From the NCBI RefSeq assembly GCF_001571225.1, contig NZ_BCTJ01000011.1, positions 1-64,000 on the forward strand: 64,000 bases of DNA, read 5' to 3'. Of this stretch, positions 37,613-48,230 are shown piece by piece. Under the pieces are notes generated by a model. The model was not told the DNA's origin. It saw only the letters and a program-made list of their open reading frames with translations, and did not search any database. Position numbers and translations under genes: made by a program. The DNA comes from Hydrogenophaga palleronii NBRC 102513. Lineage in GTDB: Bacteria; Pseudomonadota; Gammaproteobacteria; Burkholderiales; Burkholderiaceae_C. The first letter of the stretch is position 1. Each line of letters begins with the position of its first letter.

Positions 37613-37643
37613 GGGCGCGTCAGCAGCTGACGCGCCCTTTTTT
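37613..37643 (+). terminator. Strong intrinsic terminator upstream of lepA
   Basis: 11-bp perfect stem GGGCGCGTCAG (37613-37623) / CTGACGCGCCC (37627-37637), three-base loop and six Ts. It lies 60 bp before the lepA start. Since mucD already has its own terminator, this one implies a transcript starting inside the gap, possibly from the TACAAT hexamer at 37567-37572, giving an RNA of roughly 65 bases. Confidence 0.88.
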
Positions 37644-37702
37644 ATGGCCGCCCGTTCCTGTGTGAACACGCGGTTTTTCCCTGTGTCCGAGCCGCTTTCC
37701 TG

Positions 37703-39511
37703 ATGAATCACATCCGCAATTTTTCGATCATCGCGCACATCGACCATGGCAAGTCCACGCTCGCTGACCGCATCATTTCCCGTTGCGGAGGGTTGTCCGA
37801 TCGCGAGATGAGCGAGCAGGTGCTGGACTCGATGGACATCGAGAAGGAACGTGGCATCACCATCAAGGCGCAGACGGCTGCGCTCCAGTACAAGGCGCGT
37901 GACGGGAAGGTCTACAACCTGAACCTGATCGACACGCCCGGACACGTCGACTTCTCTTATGAGGTCTCGCGTTCGCTGTCGGCGTGCGAAGGCGCCCTGC
38001 TGGTGGTGGATGCCAGCCAGGGCGTGGAAGCGCAGACCGTGGCCAACTGCTACACCGCACTCGACCTGGGTGTGGAAGTGGTGCCGGTGCTCAACAAGAT
38101 GGATCTGCCCAACGCGGATCCGGACAACGCCAAGGCCGAGATCGAAGACGTGATCGGCATCGATGCCACTGACGCCATTCCGTGCTCGGCCAAGACCGGC
38201 ATGGGTGTGGACGAAATTCTGGAGGCGGTGGTGGCGCGCATCCCCTCGCCCAAGGGCCAGACCGATGCTCCGCTGCGCGCCATGATCGTGGACAGCTGGT
38301 ACGACGCCTACGTGGGCGTGGTCATGCTGGTGCGGGTGGTGGATGGTCACCTGCTCAAGGGTGAGCGCTTCAAGATGATGGCGACCAACACGGTCTACAG
38401 CGCCGACAACCTGGGCGTGTTCACGCCCGGCAACGAGCCGCGCGAGTCGCTCCAGGCGGGCGAAGTGGGTTACATCATCGCCGGCATCAAGGAGCTGCAG
38501 GCGGCCAAGGTGGGTGACACCATCACGCTGGAGAAGAAGCTGCCTAACAACAGCGGCCCGGCCAGCGAAGCCTTGCCGGGCTTCAAGGAAGTGCAGCCGC
38601 AGGTGTTCGCCGGCCTGTACCCGACCGAGGCCAACCAGTACGACGCCCTGCGCGACGCGCTGGAAAAGCTCAAGCTCAACGACGCTGCTCTGCAGTACGA
38701 ACCCGAGGTGTCGCAGGCGCTGGGCTTCGGCTTCCGCTGCGGCTTCCTGGGTTTGCTGCACATGGAAATCGTGCAGGAGCGCCTGGAGCGTGAGTTCGAC
38801 CAGGACCTGATCACCACCGCGCCCAGCGTGGTCTACCAGGTGGTCAAGCCCGATGGCGAAGTCATCATGGTGGAGAACCCGTCCAAGATGCCCGAGCAAG
38901 GCCGCATCGAGGAAATCCGCGAGCCCATCGTCACGGTGCACCTGTACATGCCGCAGGAATACGTCGGTGCCGTGATGACCCTGGCCAACCAGAAACGGGG
39001 CCTGCAGCTCAACATGGCCTACCACGGCAAGCAGGTCATGCTGACCTACGACATGCCGCTGGGTGAGATCGTGCTGGATTTCTTCGACAAGCTGAAGTCG
39101 GTCAGCCGGGGTTATGCCTCCATGGACTACGAGTTCAAGGAGTACCGCGCTTCCGACGTGGTGAAGGTCGACATCCTGCTCAACGGCGAAAAGGTCGACG
39201 CGCTGTCCATCATCGTGCACCGTTCGCAGTCTCAGTACCGAGGGCGTGCGGTCGCCGCCAAGATGCGTGAGATCATCAGCCGCCAGATGTTCGATGTTGC
39301 CATCCAGGCCGCGATCGGCGGCAACGTGATCGCGCGCGAGACCATCAAGGCGCTGCGCAAGAACGTGCTGGCAAAATGCTACGGCGGTGACATCTCGCGC
39401 AAACGCAAACTCCTCGAAAAACAGAAAGCAGGCAAGAAGCGCATGAAACAGATCGGCTCGGTCGAAGTGCCCCAGGAGGCCTTCCTCGCCATTTTGCAGG
39501 TGCAAGACTGA
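37703..39511 (+). CDS. lepA: Elongation factor 4 (LepA) GTPase
   Basis: Ribosome-associated translational GTPase (EF4) that back-translocates stalled ribosomes or aids 30S biogenesis. The 602-residue protein has the G1 motif [12 protein letters not shown] (about 13-24), switch [10 protein letters not shown], the G4 motif NKMDLP, and the LepA-specific C-terminal domain ending [33 protein letters not shown] (positions about 565-597). The stop overlaps the lepB ATG by one base, giving coupled translation with the signal peptidase gene, as in many proteobacteria. Confidence 0.97.
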   Translation: MNHIRNFSIIAHIDHGKSTLADRIISRCGGLSDREMSEQVLDSMDIEKERGITIKAQTAALQYKARDGKVYNLNLIDTPGHVDFSYEVSRSLSACEGALLVVDASQGVEAQTVANCYTALDLGVEVVPVLNKMDLPNADPDNAKAEIEDVIGIDATDAIPCSAKTGMGVDEILEAVVARIPSPKGQTDAPLRAMIVDSWYDAYVGVVMLVRVVDGHLLKGERFKMMATNTVYSADNLGVFTPGNEPRESLQAGEVGYIIAGIKELQAAKVGDTITLEKKLPNNSGPASEALPGFKEVQPQVFAGLYPTEANQYDALRDALEKLKLNDAALQYEPEVSQALGFGFRCGFLGLLHMEIVQERLEREFDQDLITTAPSVVYQVVKPDGEVIMVENPSKMPEQGRIEEIREPIVTVHLYMPQEYVGAVMTLANQKRGLQLNMAYHGKQVMLTYDMPLGEIVLDFFDKLKSVSRGYASMDYEFKEYRASDVVKVDILLNGEKVDALSIIVHRSQSQYRGRAVAAKMREIISRQMFDVAIQAAIGGNVIARETIKALRKNVLAKCYGGDISRKRKLLEKQKAGKKRMKQIGSVEVPQEAFLAILQVQD

Positions 39512-40488
39512 TGCAGGCCTTGATGGGAACGGTCACCGCGGTGATCCTGGCGGCGTTTGCTGCCTACGCCGTCGCCTGGTACTCCGGTGCGATCGACAGC
39601 AGCTTTGCCGTCATGCTGATGCTGGCCACGGTGGTCACCGGGGTGTACTGGCTGGCAGAGAAGCTGGTGTTCCTGCCGCGCCGCCGCCGCAGTGCCCAGG
39701 TGCTGCTGGACGAGCACAACGTGCGCAAGGAAGCGCTGCTCAAGCAGGGCTTTACCCACATCGAGGGCGACGTGGACCAGGCGCACCAGAAACTGCTGGC
39801 CCAGCCCTGGTGGCTGGACTGGACCGCCGGCCTGTTCCCGGTGATTCTGGCGGTGTTCGTGCTGCGCTCCTTCATGTTCGAGCCCTTCAAGATACCGTCT
39901 GGCTCCATGATCCCCACCTTGCGCGTGGGCGACCTCATACTGGTCAACAAATTCCACTACGGAGTGCGCTTGCCCGTCTTCAACACCAAGATCATCGACA
40001 ACCACGTCCCGCAGCGCGGTGACGTGATGGTCTTCCGTTACCCGCCGCAGCCCAGCCTGGACTACATCAAGCGGGTGATCGGTGTACCGGGTGACGAGGT
40101 GGCCTATCTGAACAAGCAGCTCACGGTGAACGGCCAGCCGGTGCCGCGTGTCGCCCAGCCCGAGTTCTTCGACAGCGAGACCATGCGCTACGCGCACCAG
40201 TTCCGGGAAACGCTGAACGAGCGCAGCTACAACATCCTCAATGACGAAGACCGCCCGGCCTTCATCCAGGGCACGACGGAGTTTCCTTTCTCCAATGCCT
40301 GCCGCTACACCGTCGAGGGTGTGACCTGCAAGGTGCCAGCCGGCCACTATTTCATGATGGGTGACAATCGCGACAACTCGCTCGACTCCCGCTACTGGGG
40401 CTTCGTTCCCGAGGCCAATATCGTGGGCAAGGCGTTTTTCGTCTGGATGAATTTTGGCGACCTCGGCCGCATCGGATCATTCGAGTAA
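39511..40488 (+). CDS. lepB: Signal peptidase I
   Basis: Inner-membrane Ser/Lys protease that removes Sec and Tat signal peptides. The 325-residue protein has two N-terminal membrane helices (about 4-26 and 35-55), a third hydrophobic stretch before the catalytic region, Ser132 in PSGSMIPT and Lys187 in YIKRVIGVPGD (55 apart, as in the E. coli enzyme). The box E motif MMGDNRDNSLDSRYWG is also present. It overlaps lepA by one base and is followed 25 bp later by a DUF4845 gene. Confidence 0.96.
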   Translation: MQALMGTVTAVILAAFAAYAVAWYSGAIDSSFAVMLMLATVVTGVYWLAEKLVFLPRRRRSAQVLLDEHNVRKEALLKQGFTHIEGDVDQAHQKLLAQPWWLDWTAGLFPVILAVFVLRSFMFEPFKIPSGSMIPTLRVGDLILVNKFHYGVRLPVFNTKIIDNHVPQRGDVMVFRYPPQPSLDYIKRVIGVPGDEVAYLNKQLTVNGQPVPRVAQPEFFDSETMRYAHQFRETLNERSYNILNDEDRPAFIQGTTEFPFSNACRYTVEGVTCKVPAGHYFMMGDNRDNSLDSRYWGFVPEANIVGKAFFVWMNFGDLGRIGSFE

Positions 40489-40513
40489 GCACACAGCCAC
40501 TGGAGGGGATGAC

Positions 40514-40861
40514 ATGCAATTGAAACGGCAGCAACAAGGCCTGACTTTTTTCGGTCTGCTCATCGTGGGCGTCCTGCTCGCGTACACCGGCGTGATCCTG
40601 GCGCAGGTGGCGCCCACCTACATCGAGTACATGGCGGTGCAGAAGGCGGTGACCAAGGCCGCGGCTGGCAGCACCGTGGCCGAGGTGCGCAGCATCTTTG
40701 ACAAGGCATCGCAGATCGATGACATCCGCACCATCTCCGGAAAAGACCTGACGGTGGGCAAGGAAGGCGACCGCGTGGTGGTGTCCTTCGCTTACCAGCG
40801 CGAGGTTTCGCTGTTCGGACCGGCCTATCTGGTGATGAAGTACGAAGGCCGCTCCAAGTGA
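40514..40861 (+). CDS. DUF4845 small membrane protein
   Basis: Conserved protein of unknown function found between lepB and rnc in betaproteobacteria. From the ATG at 40514 (good GGAGGGG site) it has 115 residues. It has a short N-terminal basic segment [14 protein letters not shown] resembling a pseudopilin leader, one membrane helix (about 10-30), and a periplasmic domain with [17 protein letters not shown] and [18 protein letters not shown]. The pilin-like N-terminus plus a small extracytoplasmic domain suggest a membrane-anchored accessory role in lepB or secretion functions; this is inference. Confidence 0.88.
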   Translation: MQLKRQQQGLTFFGLLIVGVLLAYTGVILAQVAPTYIEYMAVQKAVTKAAAGSTVAEVRSIFDKASQIDDIRTISGKDLTVGKEGDRVVVSFAYQREVSLFGPAYLVMKYEGRSK

Positions 40862-40904
40862 CGCATTCCCCGGACCTGCTGCATCCCGCGGGACGCGGCG
40901 CCCT

Positions 40905-41645
40905 TTGAGCCCCGAACTTCTGGCGTTGCAAAAGCGCCTGCAACACACTTTTGCCAGTCCGCGCCTGCTAGAGCGTGCACTCACGCACCGCAGCTTCACG
41001 GCCGACCACAACGAACGGCTGGAGTTTCTGGGCGACTCGGTGCTCAGTCTGGCAATCTCCGGCCTGCTGTTTGAAAAGCTCAGCAAGCTGCCCGAGGGCG
41101 ACTTGTCCCGCGTGCGCGCCAACCTGGTCAAGCAGGAAACCCTGTTCCAGATCGCGACCGGCCTGGGCCTGTCTGCCTGCCTGCGGCTGGGCGACGGCGA
41201 AAAAAGGTCGGGCGGGCAGAAGCGCCCCTCCATCCTGGCCGACGCGCTGGAAGCGGTGATCGGTGCGGTTTACCTCGACGCCGGCTTTGAGGTGGCAGCG
41301 GCCCTGGTGCACCGCCTGTACGGCAACATCGAGCTCAGCGCACAGATGAGCGCCATGGGCAAGGACCCGAAGACCGAATTGCAGGAGTGGCTGCAGGCGC
41401 GCAAAATGAAGTTGCCGGTCTACCGCGTGGTGGCCACGCTCGGCGAGGCGCACAAGCAGACGTTTGACGTCGAATGCACCGTCTCCGAAACCGGCCACAG
41501 CGAACGCGGCATCGGCGCTTCGCGCCGGGCGGGTGAACAGGCCGCCGCCGCCGCCATGCTGCAACACCTGACCACCGGCTCGGCGTCTTCCGCTGCGCCA
41601 CTCTCTGACACCCCGGCGCTCAACGCCACCACCCAGCAACCCTGA
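40905..41645 (+). CDS. rnc: Ribonuclease III
   Basis: Double-strand-specific endoribonuclease for rRNA and mRNA processing. The 246-residue product starts with TTG at 40905 (TTG AGC CCC GAA), as no ATG or GTG fits. The RNase III signature [14 protein letters not shown] (about 36-49) contains the catalytic acids. The second acidic site is in [16 protein letters not shown], and the C-terminal dsRNA-binding domain (about 155-223) includes [12 protein letters not shown] and [16 protein letters not shown]. The stop is 3 bp before era, the classical coupling. Confidence 0.95.
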   Translation: MSPELLALQKRLQHTFASPRLLERALTHRSFTADHNERLEFLGDSVLSLAISGLLFEKLSKLPEGDLSRVRANLVKQETLFQIATGLGLSACLRLGDGEKRSGGQKRPSILADALEAVIGAVYLDAGFEVAAALVHRLYGNIELSAQMSAMGKDPKTELQEWLQARKMKLPVYRVVATLGEAHKQTFDVECTVSETGHSERGIGASRRAGEQAAAAAMLQHLTTGSASSAAPLSDTPALNATTQQP

Positions 41646-41648
41646 TAC

Positions 41649-42665
41649 ATGCCTGCTTCCCCCGCACCGCCGCCCGCCAACCCCGATCTGGACGCCATGC
41701 TGGCCCGCGTCCTGGGCAAGGACAACGGTCCCGCCGCGCCGGACGAAGCCGCCCCCGCCGCTGAGCCCGAGCCGGTCAACCCCGCGGACCAGCGCTGCGG
41801 CTACGTTGCCATCGTCGGCAAGCCAAACGTCGGCAAGTCCACACTGCTCAACGCCCTGGTGGGGCAGAAGGTCAGCATCACCTCGCGCAAGGCGCAGACC
41901 ACGCGGCACCGCATCACCGGCATGCGCACTGTCGGGCCGTCGCAGTTCGTGTTCGTCGACACGCCGGGCTTTCAGACCCGGCACGGCAACGCGCTCAACC
42001 GCGCGCTCAACAAGACCGTGCTGGGCGCGGTGAACGACGTGGACCTGATCCTGTTCGTGGTCGAGGCCGGGCACTTCAACCTGGCCGACGCCAAGGTGCT
42101 GTCGCTGCTGCCGGCCAACGTGCCCGCCATGCTGGTGGCCAACAAGTTCGACCTGGTGCACCGCCGGGGCGACCTGGCGCCCTGGCTGCGTTCCATGCAG
42201 GAGCGCCACACCTTCGCCGAGTTCGTGCCCATGTCGGCCAAGGCGCCCAAGGACATCGACCGCTTGTTCGGCATCTGCGAGAAATACCTGCCGCAGCAAC
42301 CCTGGATGCACGATCCGGACGACCTGACCGACCGCAGCGAGCGTTTCATGGCGGCCGAGATGGTGCGCGAAAAACTCTTCCGCCTGACCGGGGACGAACT
42401 GCCCTACACCTCCACGGTGATCATCGACAAGTTCGAGGAAGAGGGCGCGCTCAAGCGCATTGCCGCCACCATCGTGGTCGAACGCGAAGGCCACAAGGGT
42501 ATGGTGATCGGTGAGAAGGGCGAGAAGCTCAAACGCATCGGCACCGAGGCCCGCCAGGAGCTGGAAAAACTCTGGGACTGCAAGGTGTTCCTGGAGCTGT
42601 GGGTCAAGGTGCGTTCGGGCTGGGCCGATGACGATGCGCGTGTGCGCTCGTTCGGCTACGAATAA
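41649..42665 (+). CDS. era: GTPase Era
   Basis: Essential GTPase that binds 16S rRNA in 30S assembly. The 338-residue protein carries a Pro/Ala/Glu-rich N-terminal extension of about 45 residues relative to the E. coli protein (common in Burkholderiales). The G domain follows (G1 [10 protein letters not shown]3 DTPGF, G4 NKFDLV), then the C-terminal KH domain ([28 protein letters not shown]) ending VRSFGYE. It is 3 bp after rnc. Confidence 0.96.
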   Translation: MPASPAPPPANPDLDAMLARVLGKDNGPAAPDEAAPAAEPEPVNPADQRCGYVAIVGKPNVGKSTLLNALVGQKVSITSRKAQTTRHRITGMRTVGPSQFVFVDTPGFQTRHGNALNRALNKTVLGAVNDVDLILFVVEAGHFNLADAKVLSLLPANVPAMLVANKFDLVHRRGDLAPWLRSMQERHTFAEFVPMSAKAPKDIDRLFGICEKYLPQQPWMHDPDDLTDRSERFMAAEMVREKLFRLTGDELPYTSTVIIDKFEEEGALKRIAATIVVEREGHKGMVIGEKGEKLKRIGTEARQELEKLWDCKVFLELWVKVRSGWADDDARVRSFGYE

Positions 42666-42710
42666 GCCCGCACCCGCGGACCGGCACCCCTGCACGCGAG
42701 GCCAGGCGGC

Positions 42711-43511
42711 ATGGCCCTGAAGCGCTTCTCCGACGAACCGGCCTTCGTGCTGCACCGCTACGACTGGAGCGAAACCAGTCTGGTGCTGGAGGTGTTCACG
42801 CGCCACCACGGTCGCATTGCCCTGGTGGCCAAGGGCGTGAAGCGGCCCACCTCGCAGTTCCGCCCGGTGCTGCTGCCGCTGCAACCGCTGCAGCTGTCCT
42901 GGAGCGGGGACGCCGAGGTGCGCACCCTCAAGGCTGCGCACTGGCAGGGCGGCCACGTGATGCCCACCGGCGAAGCCCTGGTCTCGGGCAGTTACCTCAA
43001 CGAGTTGCTGATGCGCCTGCTCGCGCGCGACGACCCGCACGAGCGCGTGTTCGATCACTTCACCACCGCGGTGCAGTTGCTGGCCGAGAAGAGCGACGCC
43101 CAGCAGCTGATCCTGCGCGCCTTCGAATTGCTGCTGCTGCGCGATGTCGGTTTCCTGCCCGACCTCTCGCACGAAGGCAGCACCCTGGCACCCCTGGTGC
43201 CGGAACGGCGTTACCTGCTGGAGCCCGAGAGTGGCCTGGTGCCGGCGCAGGCCGATGATGCCCAGGCCCTCACCGGCGAGCAGTGGCTCGATTTGCAGGC
43301 CGCCATGGACGAACCGTCCCCGTTCGTGCCCACCTTGCGCGCCTGTGCCGCCTGCTTGCAGGCCGTGCGCCTGCCGCTGCGCAACCTGCTGCACTACCAT
43401 TGCGGCGTGCGCGTGTTCAAAACGCGCCAGCTGATGCTCGACGTGCAGGCCATGACCCGCCCGCGCCCGCCCGTGAGCCCCGACCCTTCGCCCGATACCC
43501 CTCTGCCCTGA
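42711..43511 (+). CDS. recO: DNA repair protein RecO
   Basis: Recombination mediator that helps load RecA at gaps with RecF and RecR. The 266-residue product has the N-terminal OB domain (FVLHRYDWSETSLVLEVFTRHHGRIALVAKG) and the helical C-terminal domain (LNELLMRLLARDDPHERVFDHF, LRAFELLLLRDVGFLPDL). The tail is Pro-rich. It follows era by 45 bp and precedes pdxJ by 7 bp, the standard rnc-era-recO-pdxJ-acpS order. Confidence 0.95.
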   Translation: MALKRFSDEPAFVLHRYDWSETSLVLEVFTRHHGRIALVAKGVKRPTSQFRPVLLPLQPLQLSWSGDAEVRTLKAAHWQGGHVMPTGEALVSGSYLNELLMRLLARDDPHERVFDHFTTAVQLLAEKSDAQQLILRAFELLLLRDVGFLPDLSHEGSTLAPLVPERRYLLEPESGLVPAQADDAQALTGEQWLDLQAAMDEPSPFVPTLRACAACLQAVRLPLRNLLHYHCGVRVFKTRQLMLDVQAMTRPRPPVSPDPSPDTPLP

Positions 43512-43518
43512 CCGCACC

Positions 43519-44289
43519 ATGACCACCGTGGCCTCCCGCTCCCCGCGTCCCCGCACCGCGCTGTCGGTGAACCTCAACAAGGTGGCTCTGGTGCGCAACA
43601 CGCGCCACCTCGGCATTCCCTCGGTCACGCGCGCGGCCACGCTGTGCCTGCAGGCCGGCGCGCACGGCATCACGGTGCACCCGCGGCCCGACGAACGCCA
43701 CATCCGTGCGCAGGACGTGCACGAGCTGGCCGAACTGCTCAAGGCTTGGCCGGACCGCGAGTACAACATCGAAGGCAATCCGTTCCACAACCTGATGGAC
43801 TTCGTGCACGCCGTGCGGCCACAGCAGGTCACCTTCGTGCCCGACAGCGAAGGCCAGTTCACCAGCGACCACGGCTGGAACTTCCCCGCCGACGCCGAGC
43901 GCCTGCGCCCGTTGATCGCCGAAGCCCAGGCACTGGGTGCACGCGTGAGCCTGTTCATGGACGCCGAGCCCGGGCAGATGGCGGCGGCGAAAGCGGTGGG
44001 GGCCGACCGTGTCGAGCTCTACACCGAGCCCTATGCCGCGGCCTGGCACACGCCGCAGCGCGCCGCCCAGCTGGAGCGCTTCCGCGTGGCCGCGCAGGCG
44101 GCGCTCGACGCCGGCCTGGCGGTGAACGCCGGGCACGATCTGAACCGCGAGAACCTTGGCACTTTCGTGCACACATTGCCGGCGTTGAGCGAAGTCTCCA
44201 TCGGCCATGCGCTGATCGCCGACGCGCTGGAGCTGGGCTACAGCGCCACCATCGCCGACTACCTGCGCTGCATCGCCGAGGCGGCATGA
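43519..44289 (+). CDS. pdxJ: Pyridoxine 5'-phosphate synthase
   Basis: Condenses 1-deoxyxylulose-5-phosphate with 3-amino-2-oxopropyl phosphate to make pyridoxine phosphate. The 256-residue TIM-barrel protein has the family start [20 protein letters not shown], the catalytic-site segment [12 protein letters not shown], the Glu in YNIEGNP, VTFVPDS and the GHDLNREN loop. Its stop overlaps the acpS start (ATGA). Confidence 0.96.
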   Translation: MTTVASRSPRPRTALSVNLNKVALVRNTRHLGIPSVTRAATLCLQAGAHGITVHPRPDERHIRAQDVHELAELLKAWPDREYNIEGNPFHNLMDFVHAVRPQQVTFVPDSEGQFTSDHGWNFPADAERLRPLIAEAQALGARVSLFMDAEPGQMAAAKAVGADRVELYTEPYAAAWHTPQRAAQLERFRVAAQAALDAGLAVNAGHDLNRENLGTFVHTLPALSEVSIGHALIADALELGYSATIADYLRCIAEAA

Positions 44290-44678
44290 TCCACGGCATC
44301 GGCACCGACATCTGCGACATCCGGCGCATCGAAACGGTGTACCAGCGCCAGGGCGAACGCTTCGTGCGCAAGGTGCTGAGCGACGCCGAGTTTCTGGTCT
44401 GGCAAAAACGCAGTGCGCGCTGGCCGCAGCGTGGCCTGCGTTACCTCGCCACGCGCTTCTCGGCCAAGGAGGCCTTCTCCAAGGCCATCGGCCTGGGCAT
44501 CCGCATGCCCATGACCTGGCGCCGCTGCGAGATCAACAACCTGCCCAGCGGCGCGCCCGTGATCGTGCTGCATGGCGAACTGAAAACCTGGTTCGAGGCG
44601 CAAGGCCTGCGCGCCCATGTGACCGTGACCGACGAGACCGACTACGCCGCCAGCTTCGTGGTGGTCGAACGCGACTGA
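44286..44678 (+). CDS. acpS: Holo-ACP synthase
   Basis: Transfers phosphopantetheine from CoA to Ser37 of AcpP, encoded at 31030. The 130-residue product starts [16 protein letters not shown] (metal-binding Asp8) and contains the second motif [13 protein letters not shown] with the catalytic Glu. It starts in a four-base ATGA overlap with pdxJ. Confidence 0.96.
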   Translation: MIHGIGTDICDIRRIETVYQRQGERFVRKVLSDAEFLVWQKRSARWPQRGLRYLATRFSAKEAFSKAIGLGIRMPMTWRRCEINNLPSGAPVIVLHGELKTWFEAQGLRAHVTVTDETDYAASFVVVERD

Positions 44679-44704
44679 ACCTCTTTGCGAGCCGCTGCTT
44701 TTTC

Positions 44705-45796
44705 ATGAACCCACACGCCCCCCTGATCATCGACGTCGCCGGCCTGAGCCTGACCACCGCCGACCGCCAGCGCCTGGCCCACCCGCTGGTGGGCGGCATC
44801 ATCCTGTTCGCTCGCAACTGGCAGAGCCGTGCCCAGCTCACCGCCCTGTGCCGCCAGGTCAAGGCGGTGCGGCCCGATCTGCTGATCGCGGTGGACCACG
44901 AAGGCGGGCGCGTGCAGCGCTTTCGCACCGACGGCTTCACCCACCTGCCACCCATGGCGGCGCTGGGCGCCCTGTGGCACGGCGCGGCCAAGGCCGGCGA
45001 GCCGGAGGGGGCGGCCGCCTTGCGCGCCGTCAACGCCGCCACTGCCGCAGGTTATGTGCTGGGTGCCGAGCTGCGCGCCTGTGGCGTGGACCTGAGCTTT
45101 GCACCGGTGCTCGATCTGGACTACGGCGAAAGCTCGGTGATCGGCGACCGCGCCTTTGCGCGCGATCCGCGCGTGGTCACGCTGCTGGCGCAGGGCCTGA
45201 TGCACGGCCTGCTGCAAAGCGGTATGGCGCACTGCGGCAAACACTTCCCGGGCCACGGTTTCGTCAAGGCCGATTCGCATCTCGCCATGCCGGTGGACCG
45301 CCGCAGCCTCAAGGCGATCCTGGCCGAAGACGCCGCACCCTATGGCTGGCTCTCGGCCAGCCTGCAGGCGGTGATGCCGGCGCACGTGATCTATTCCAAA
45401 GTCGACAGCCGGCCGGCCGGCTTCTCGGCGCGCTGGTTGCAGGACGTGCTGCGGCACCGCCTGGGCTTCACCGGCGCGGTGTTCAGCGACGACCTGAGCA
45501 TGGCCGCCGCGCGCCAGATCGATGGCCGCGAGGTGAGTTTCACCGAGGCCTCGCTGGCCGCACTCACGGCCGGGGCCGACATGGTGCTGCTGTGCAACCA
45601 GTCTGTCGTGGACGATGGCGCGCCCATCGACGATGCCATCGACGCGCTGTCGCAGGCCGTATTGCAAGGGCGCTGGCAACCGAGTGCCGCCAGCGAAGAG
45701 CGTCGCCTGGCGCTGCTGCCGGCGCGTGCCGCCATGGGCTGGGACGATCTGATGGTGAGCGAGCGCTACATGCAGGCGCTGTCGCTGCTGCCCTGA
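44705..45796 (+). CDS. nagZ: Beta-N-acetylhexosaminidase NagZ
   Basis: Cytoplasmic glycoside hydrolase family 3 enzyme that removes GlcNAc from anhydro-muropeptides in peptidoglycan recycling. The 363-residue protein shows the family motif KHFPGHGFVKADSH (with the catalytic Asp/His pair), AVDHEGGRVQRF, and the nucleophile Asp in VFSDDLSMAA. It ends the rightward block and is convergent with the LON-domain gene, 25 bp apart. Confidence 0.96.
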   Translation: MNPHAPLIIDVAGLSLTTADRQRLAHPLVGGIILFARNWQSRAQLTALCRQVKAVRPDLLIAVDHEGGRVQRFRTDGFTHLPPMAALGALWHGAAKAGEPEGAAALRAVNAATAAGYVLGAELRACGVDLSFAPVLDLDYGESSVIGDRAFARDPRVVTLLAQGLMHGLLQSGMAHCGKHFPGHGFVKADSHLAMPVDRRSLKAILAEDAAPYGWLSASLQAVMPAHVIYSKVDSRPAGFSARWLQDVLRHRLGFTGAVFSDDLSMAAARQIDGREVSFTEASLAALTAGADMVLLCNQSVVDDGAPIDDAIDALSQAVLQGRWQPSAASEERRLALLPARAAMGWDDLMVSERYMQALSLLP

Positions 45797-45821
45797 GCGG
45801 GCGCGCCGGTGGGGCGCTGCC

Positions 45822-46502
45822 TCAGTGCTGCAGCCCGAGCTTGTCGAGCAGATCCGACACCAGCTCCAGGCGCAGCAGCGGGTTGTCCAGCGTCATGAGG
45901 CGCTGCTTGAGTTCGGGGGGCGCGGGCAGCAGTTCGGCCCAGCGGTTGGCGACCCAGCCGCTGTCGTCCCACTGGTAGGGCGGTTGCAGCGGCAGTTGCT
46001 CAAGGTGGGTCGGGTCGCGCTCCTGCAGGTTCTGCAGCACGCGCTGCAGGCTGTCTCGGGTGTTGGCGAGGTGTTCGGGCACCGGCACCACGGGCTCGGC
46101 TTCGTCCAGCGCCACATCGGCTACCCACAGGCCGTGCGGCAGCTGCTGGCGGCGCTGCACGTGAAAGCGCTGCAGGCCGCGGCAGCGGATCACCATCAGG
46201 CCGGGTTGTGGCCGCTCCAGGCTTTCGATCTGCGCCAGTGTGCCCACCGGGTGGAACACCTCCCTGGCAAAACCGTCGCTGCCGGGGGCGGCGCCAGGGT
46301 CAAGCCGGCGCACCTCGCTGCCTTCGCTCAGGCAGACCACGCCGAAGGGCGCGCCGGCCTTGTGGCAGCGGCCGATCATGTCGAGGTAACGCACCTCGAA
46401 GATGCGCAGTGGCAGCCAGCCACCGGGGTAGAGGACCGTCTGCAGTGGAAACAGCGGCAGCTGGGACAGCGTGAGCGCCTCAGCCCCAGGGGTGGAGGTC
46501 AA
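45822..46502 (-). CDS. LON substrate-binding-domain protein
   Basis: Contains only the N-terminal (LAN/PUA-like) domain of Lon protease, without ATPase or peptidase parts; function unknown. I use the TTG at 46502, overlapping the accD stop codon, giving 226 residues. The domain begins [32 protein letters not shown] and continues [12 protein letters not shown] and [15 protein letters not shown]. The start is uncertain because no ATG is available near the domain. It is likely translationally coupled to accD. Confidence 0.8.
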   Translation of the reverse strand: MTSTPGAEALTLSQLPLFPLQTVLYPGGWLPLRIFEVRYLDMIGRCHKAGAPFGVVCLSEGSEVRRLDPGAAPGSDGFAREVFHPVGTLAQIESLERPQPGLMVIRCRGLQRFHVQRRQQLPHGLWVADVALDEAEPVVPVPEHLANTRDSLQRVLQNLQERDPTHLEQLPLQPPYQWDDSGWVANRWAELLPAPPELKQRLMTLDNPLLRLELVSDLLDKLGLQH

Positions 46503-47377
46503 TCCTCGACCACCGCGTCGGCGCTCTGGCGTTGCAGCATGGCCAGGGTGTTGGCGATGGTGGCGCGCAGTTCGCGCCGGTCGCAAATGAAGTCCACCGC
46601 GCCCTTGGTCTGCAGGAACTCGGCGCGCTGGAAGCCTTCGGGCAGCTTCACGCGCACGGTGTTCTCGATCACGCGTGGGCCGGCAAAACCGATCAGCGCC
46701 TTGGGTTCGGCGATGACCACGTCGCCCAGGAAGGCAAAGCCGGCGCTCACGCCGCCCATGGTCGGGTCGGTCAGCACGCTGATGTAGGGCAGGCCCTTCT
46801 TGGCCAGGCGGGTCAGCGCCGCATTGGTCTTGGCCATCTGCATCAATGACAGCAGGCCTTCCTGCATGCGCGCGCCGCCGGTGGCGGTGTAGCAGACGAA
46901 GGGCACCTTCTGCGCGATGGCTTCTTCGACACCGCGCACGAAACGCTCGCCGACCACCGAGCCCATGGAGCCGCCCATGAAGTCGAATTCAAAACACGCC
47001 ACGACCACGCTCACACCGCGCACTGCGCCGCCCATGACGATCAGCGCATCGGTCTCGCCGGTGGTTTCCAGTGCGTCTTTCAGGCGCTCGGGGTACTTGC
47101 GGCTGTCCTTGAACTTGAGCGCGTCAACCGGCAGCACTTCCTGCGCGATCTCGTAGCGGCCTTCGGCATCCAGGAACGCATTGAGCCGCGCACGCGCACC
47201 GATGCGGTGGTGGTGGCTGCAGTGCGGGCAGACGTTCTGGTTCTTTTCCAGGTCGTTCTTGTAGAGCACCGCTTCGCAGCTCGGGCACTTGATCCACAGG
47301 CCTTCGGGCACGCTGCGGCGCTCGGTCGGGTCGGTGGGGGTGATCTTGGGGGGCAGCAGTTTTTCGAGCCAGGACAT
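46499..47377 (-). CDS. accD: Acetyl-CoA carboxylase carboxyltransferase beta subunit
   Basis: Beta subunit of the carboxyltransferase that makes malonyl-CoA. The 292-residue protein has a four-cysteine zinc ribbon (Cys31, 34, 50, 53). The crotonase-like domain includes [32 protein letters not shown] (about 118-150) and [11 protein letters not shown]. It is placed after trpA with 43 bp between, an arrangement usual in betaproteobacteria. Confidence 0.97.
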   Translation of the reverse strand: MSWLEKLLPPKITPTDPTERRSVPEGLWIKCPSCEAVLYKNDLEKNQNVCPHCSHHHRIGARARLNAFLDAEGRYEIAQEVLPVDALKFKDSRKYPERLKDALETTGETDALIVMGGAVRGVSVVVACFEFDFMGGSMGSVVGERFVRGVEEAIAQKVPFVCYTATGGARMQEGLLSLMQMAKTNAALTRLAKKGLPYISVLTDPTMGGVSAGFAFLGDVVIAEPKALIGFAGPRVIENTVRVKLPEGFQRAEFLQTKGAVDFICDRRELRATIANTLAMLQRQSADAVVED

Positions 47378-47420
47378 GGTGTTTCTCCGTGCGGTGGCGC
47401 CAGCAGGCGCCGTGGCGGGA

Positions 47421-48230
47421 TTATGCGTCGAGCGCTTTTCGGATGGTGCGAATGAAATGGATCGCCACGGCCACCACTTTTTCGTGCGGCTCGTTCTCCA
47501 GCAGCTGGATGATCTTGCTGCCGATCACCACTGCATCGGCGCTTTTGCTGATGGCGCGCGCGGTTTCGGCGTCGCGGATGCCGAAGCCCACACCCACTGG
47601 AACGCTCACGTGCTGGCGGATGCGCGGCAGCATGGCCTCGACCTGGCCGACGTCGAGCGTGCCGGCGCCGGTCACGCCCTTGAGCGACACGTAGTACACG
47701 TAGCCGCTGGCCACACGCCCGACCAGCTGCATGCGCTCGTCGGTCGAGGTGGGGGCCAGCAGGAAGATCAGGTCCATGCCGTGCGCGCGCAGCGCAGCGG
47801 CGAATTCTTCGCATTCTTCGGGCGGGTAATCCACCACCAGCACGCCGTCCACGCCGGCGGCGCTGGCATCGCGCACGAAAGCGCCGGCGCCGTGTTTCTG
47901 GTCGTAGCGCTCCACCGGGTTGGCGTAGCCCATGAGCACCACCGGCGTGGTGGTGTTGCGCTCGCGGAAGCTGCGCACCATGGCCAGCACCTGCACCAGG
48001 CCGATGCCCAGCGCCAATGCGCGGTCACCGGCCTTTTGCACCACCGGGCCGTCGGCCGAGGGATCGGAGAACGGGACCCCGAGTTCGATGATGTCGGCAC
48101 CCGCATCGGCCATGCCGTGCATCAGCTCGGGCGTGATGTCGGCGAACGGGAAACCGGCCGTGACGTAGGGAATCAGGGCCTTGCGGTTCTGGGCCTTGAG
48201 TTGGGCCAGGGTGTTTTCGATGCGGCTCAT
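47421..48230 (-). CDS. trpA: Tryptophan synthase alpha chain
   Basis: Cleaves indole-3-glycerol phosphate to indole, which is channelled to TrpB. The 269-residue TIM-barrel protein starts [14 protein letters not shown], with catalytic Glu49 and Asp60 in [17 protein letters not shown], and GVGFGIRD near the phosphate-binding end. The start is in an ATGA overlap with the trpB stop codon. Confidence 0.97.
   Translation of the reverse strand: MSRIENTLAQLKAQNRKALIPYVTAGFPFADITPELMHGMADAGADIIELGVPFSDPSADGPVVQKAGDRALALGIGLVQVLAMVRSFRERNTTTPVVLMGYANPVERYDQKHGAGAFVRDASAAGVDGVLVVDYPPEECEEFAAALRAHGMDLIFLLAPTSTDERMQLVGRVASGYVYYVSLKGVTGAGTLDVGQVEAMLPRIRQHVSVPVGVGFGIRDAETARAISKSADAVVIGSKIIQLLENEPHEKVVAVAIHFIRTIRKALDA

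Larger units (their letters stand above)
37195..37702. other. Gene-free region between mucD and lepA
   Basis: The only intergenic stretch longer than 300 bases. It is visibly richer in A+T than its surroundings. Left to right it holds the mucD terminator, an imperfect inverted repeat TTAGTGA-CTGC-TCACGAC (37311-37328) and a TAAAAT hexamer (37356-37361). Then come an 11-bp perfect inverted repeat (37441-37487), a TTATTCACA-like box on the minus strand (about 37489-37497), a TACAAT hexamer (37567-37572) and a strong terminator (37613-37643). No convincing protein gene was found: a 78-codon GTG-initiated frame (37394-37630) lacks a ribosome site and runs into the terminator stem. A small RNA or lepA leader is possible. 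Confidence 0.6.

Noticed and set aside
37394..37630. 78-codon frame with GTG start in the mucD-lepA gap
   Set aside because: No ribosome site, no recognisable domain, and its 3' end runs into a terminator stem. The region is better explained as non-coding.
40968..43958. Nearly 1,000-codon open frame on the minus strand
   Set aside because: Antisense to rnc, era, recO and pdxJ; no domain, and composition typical of a shadow frame.
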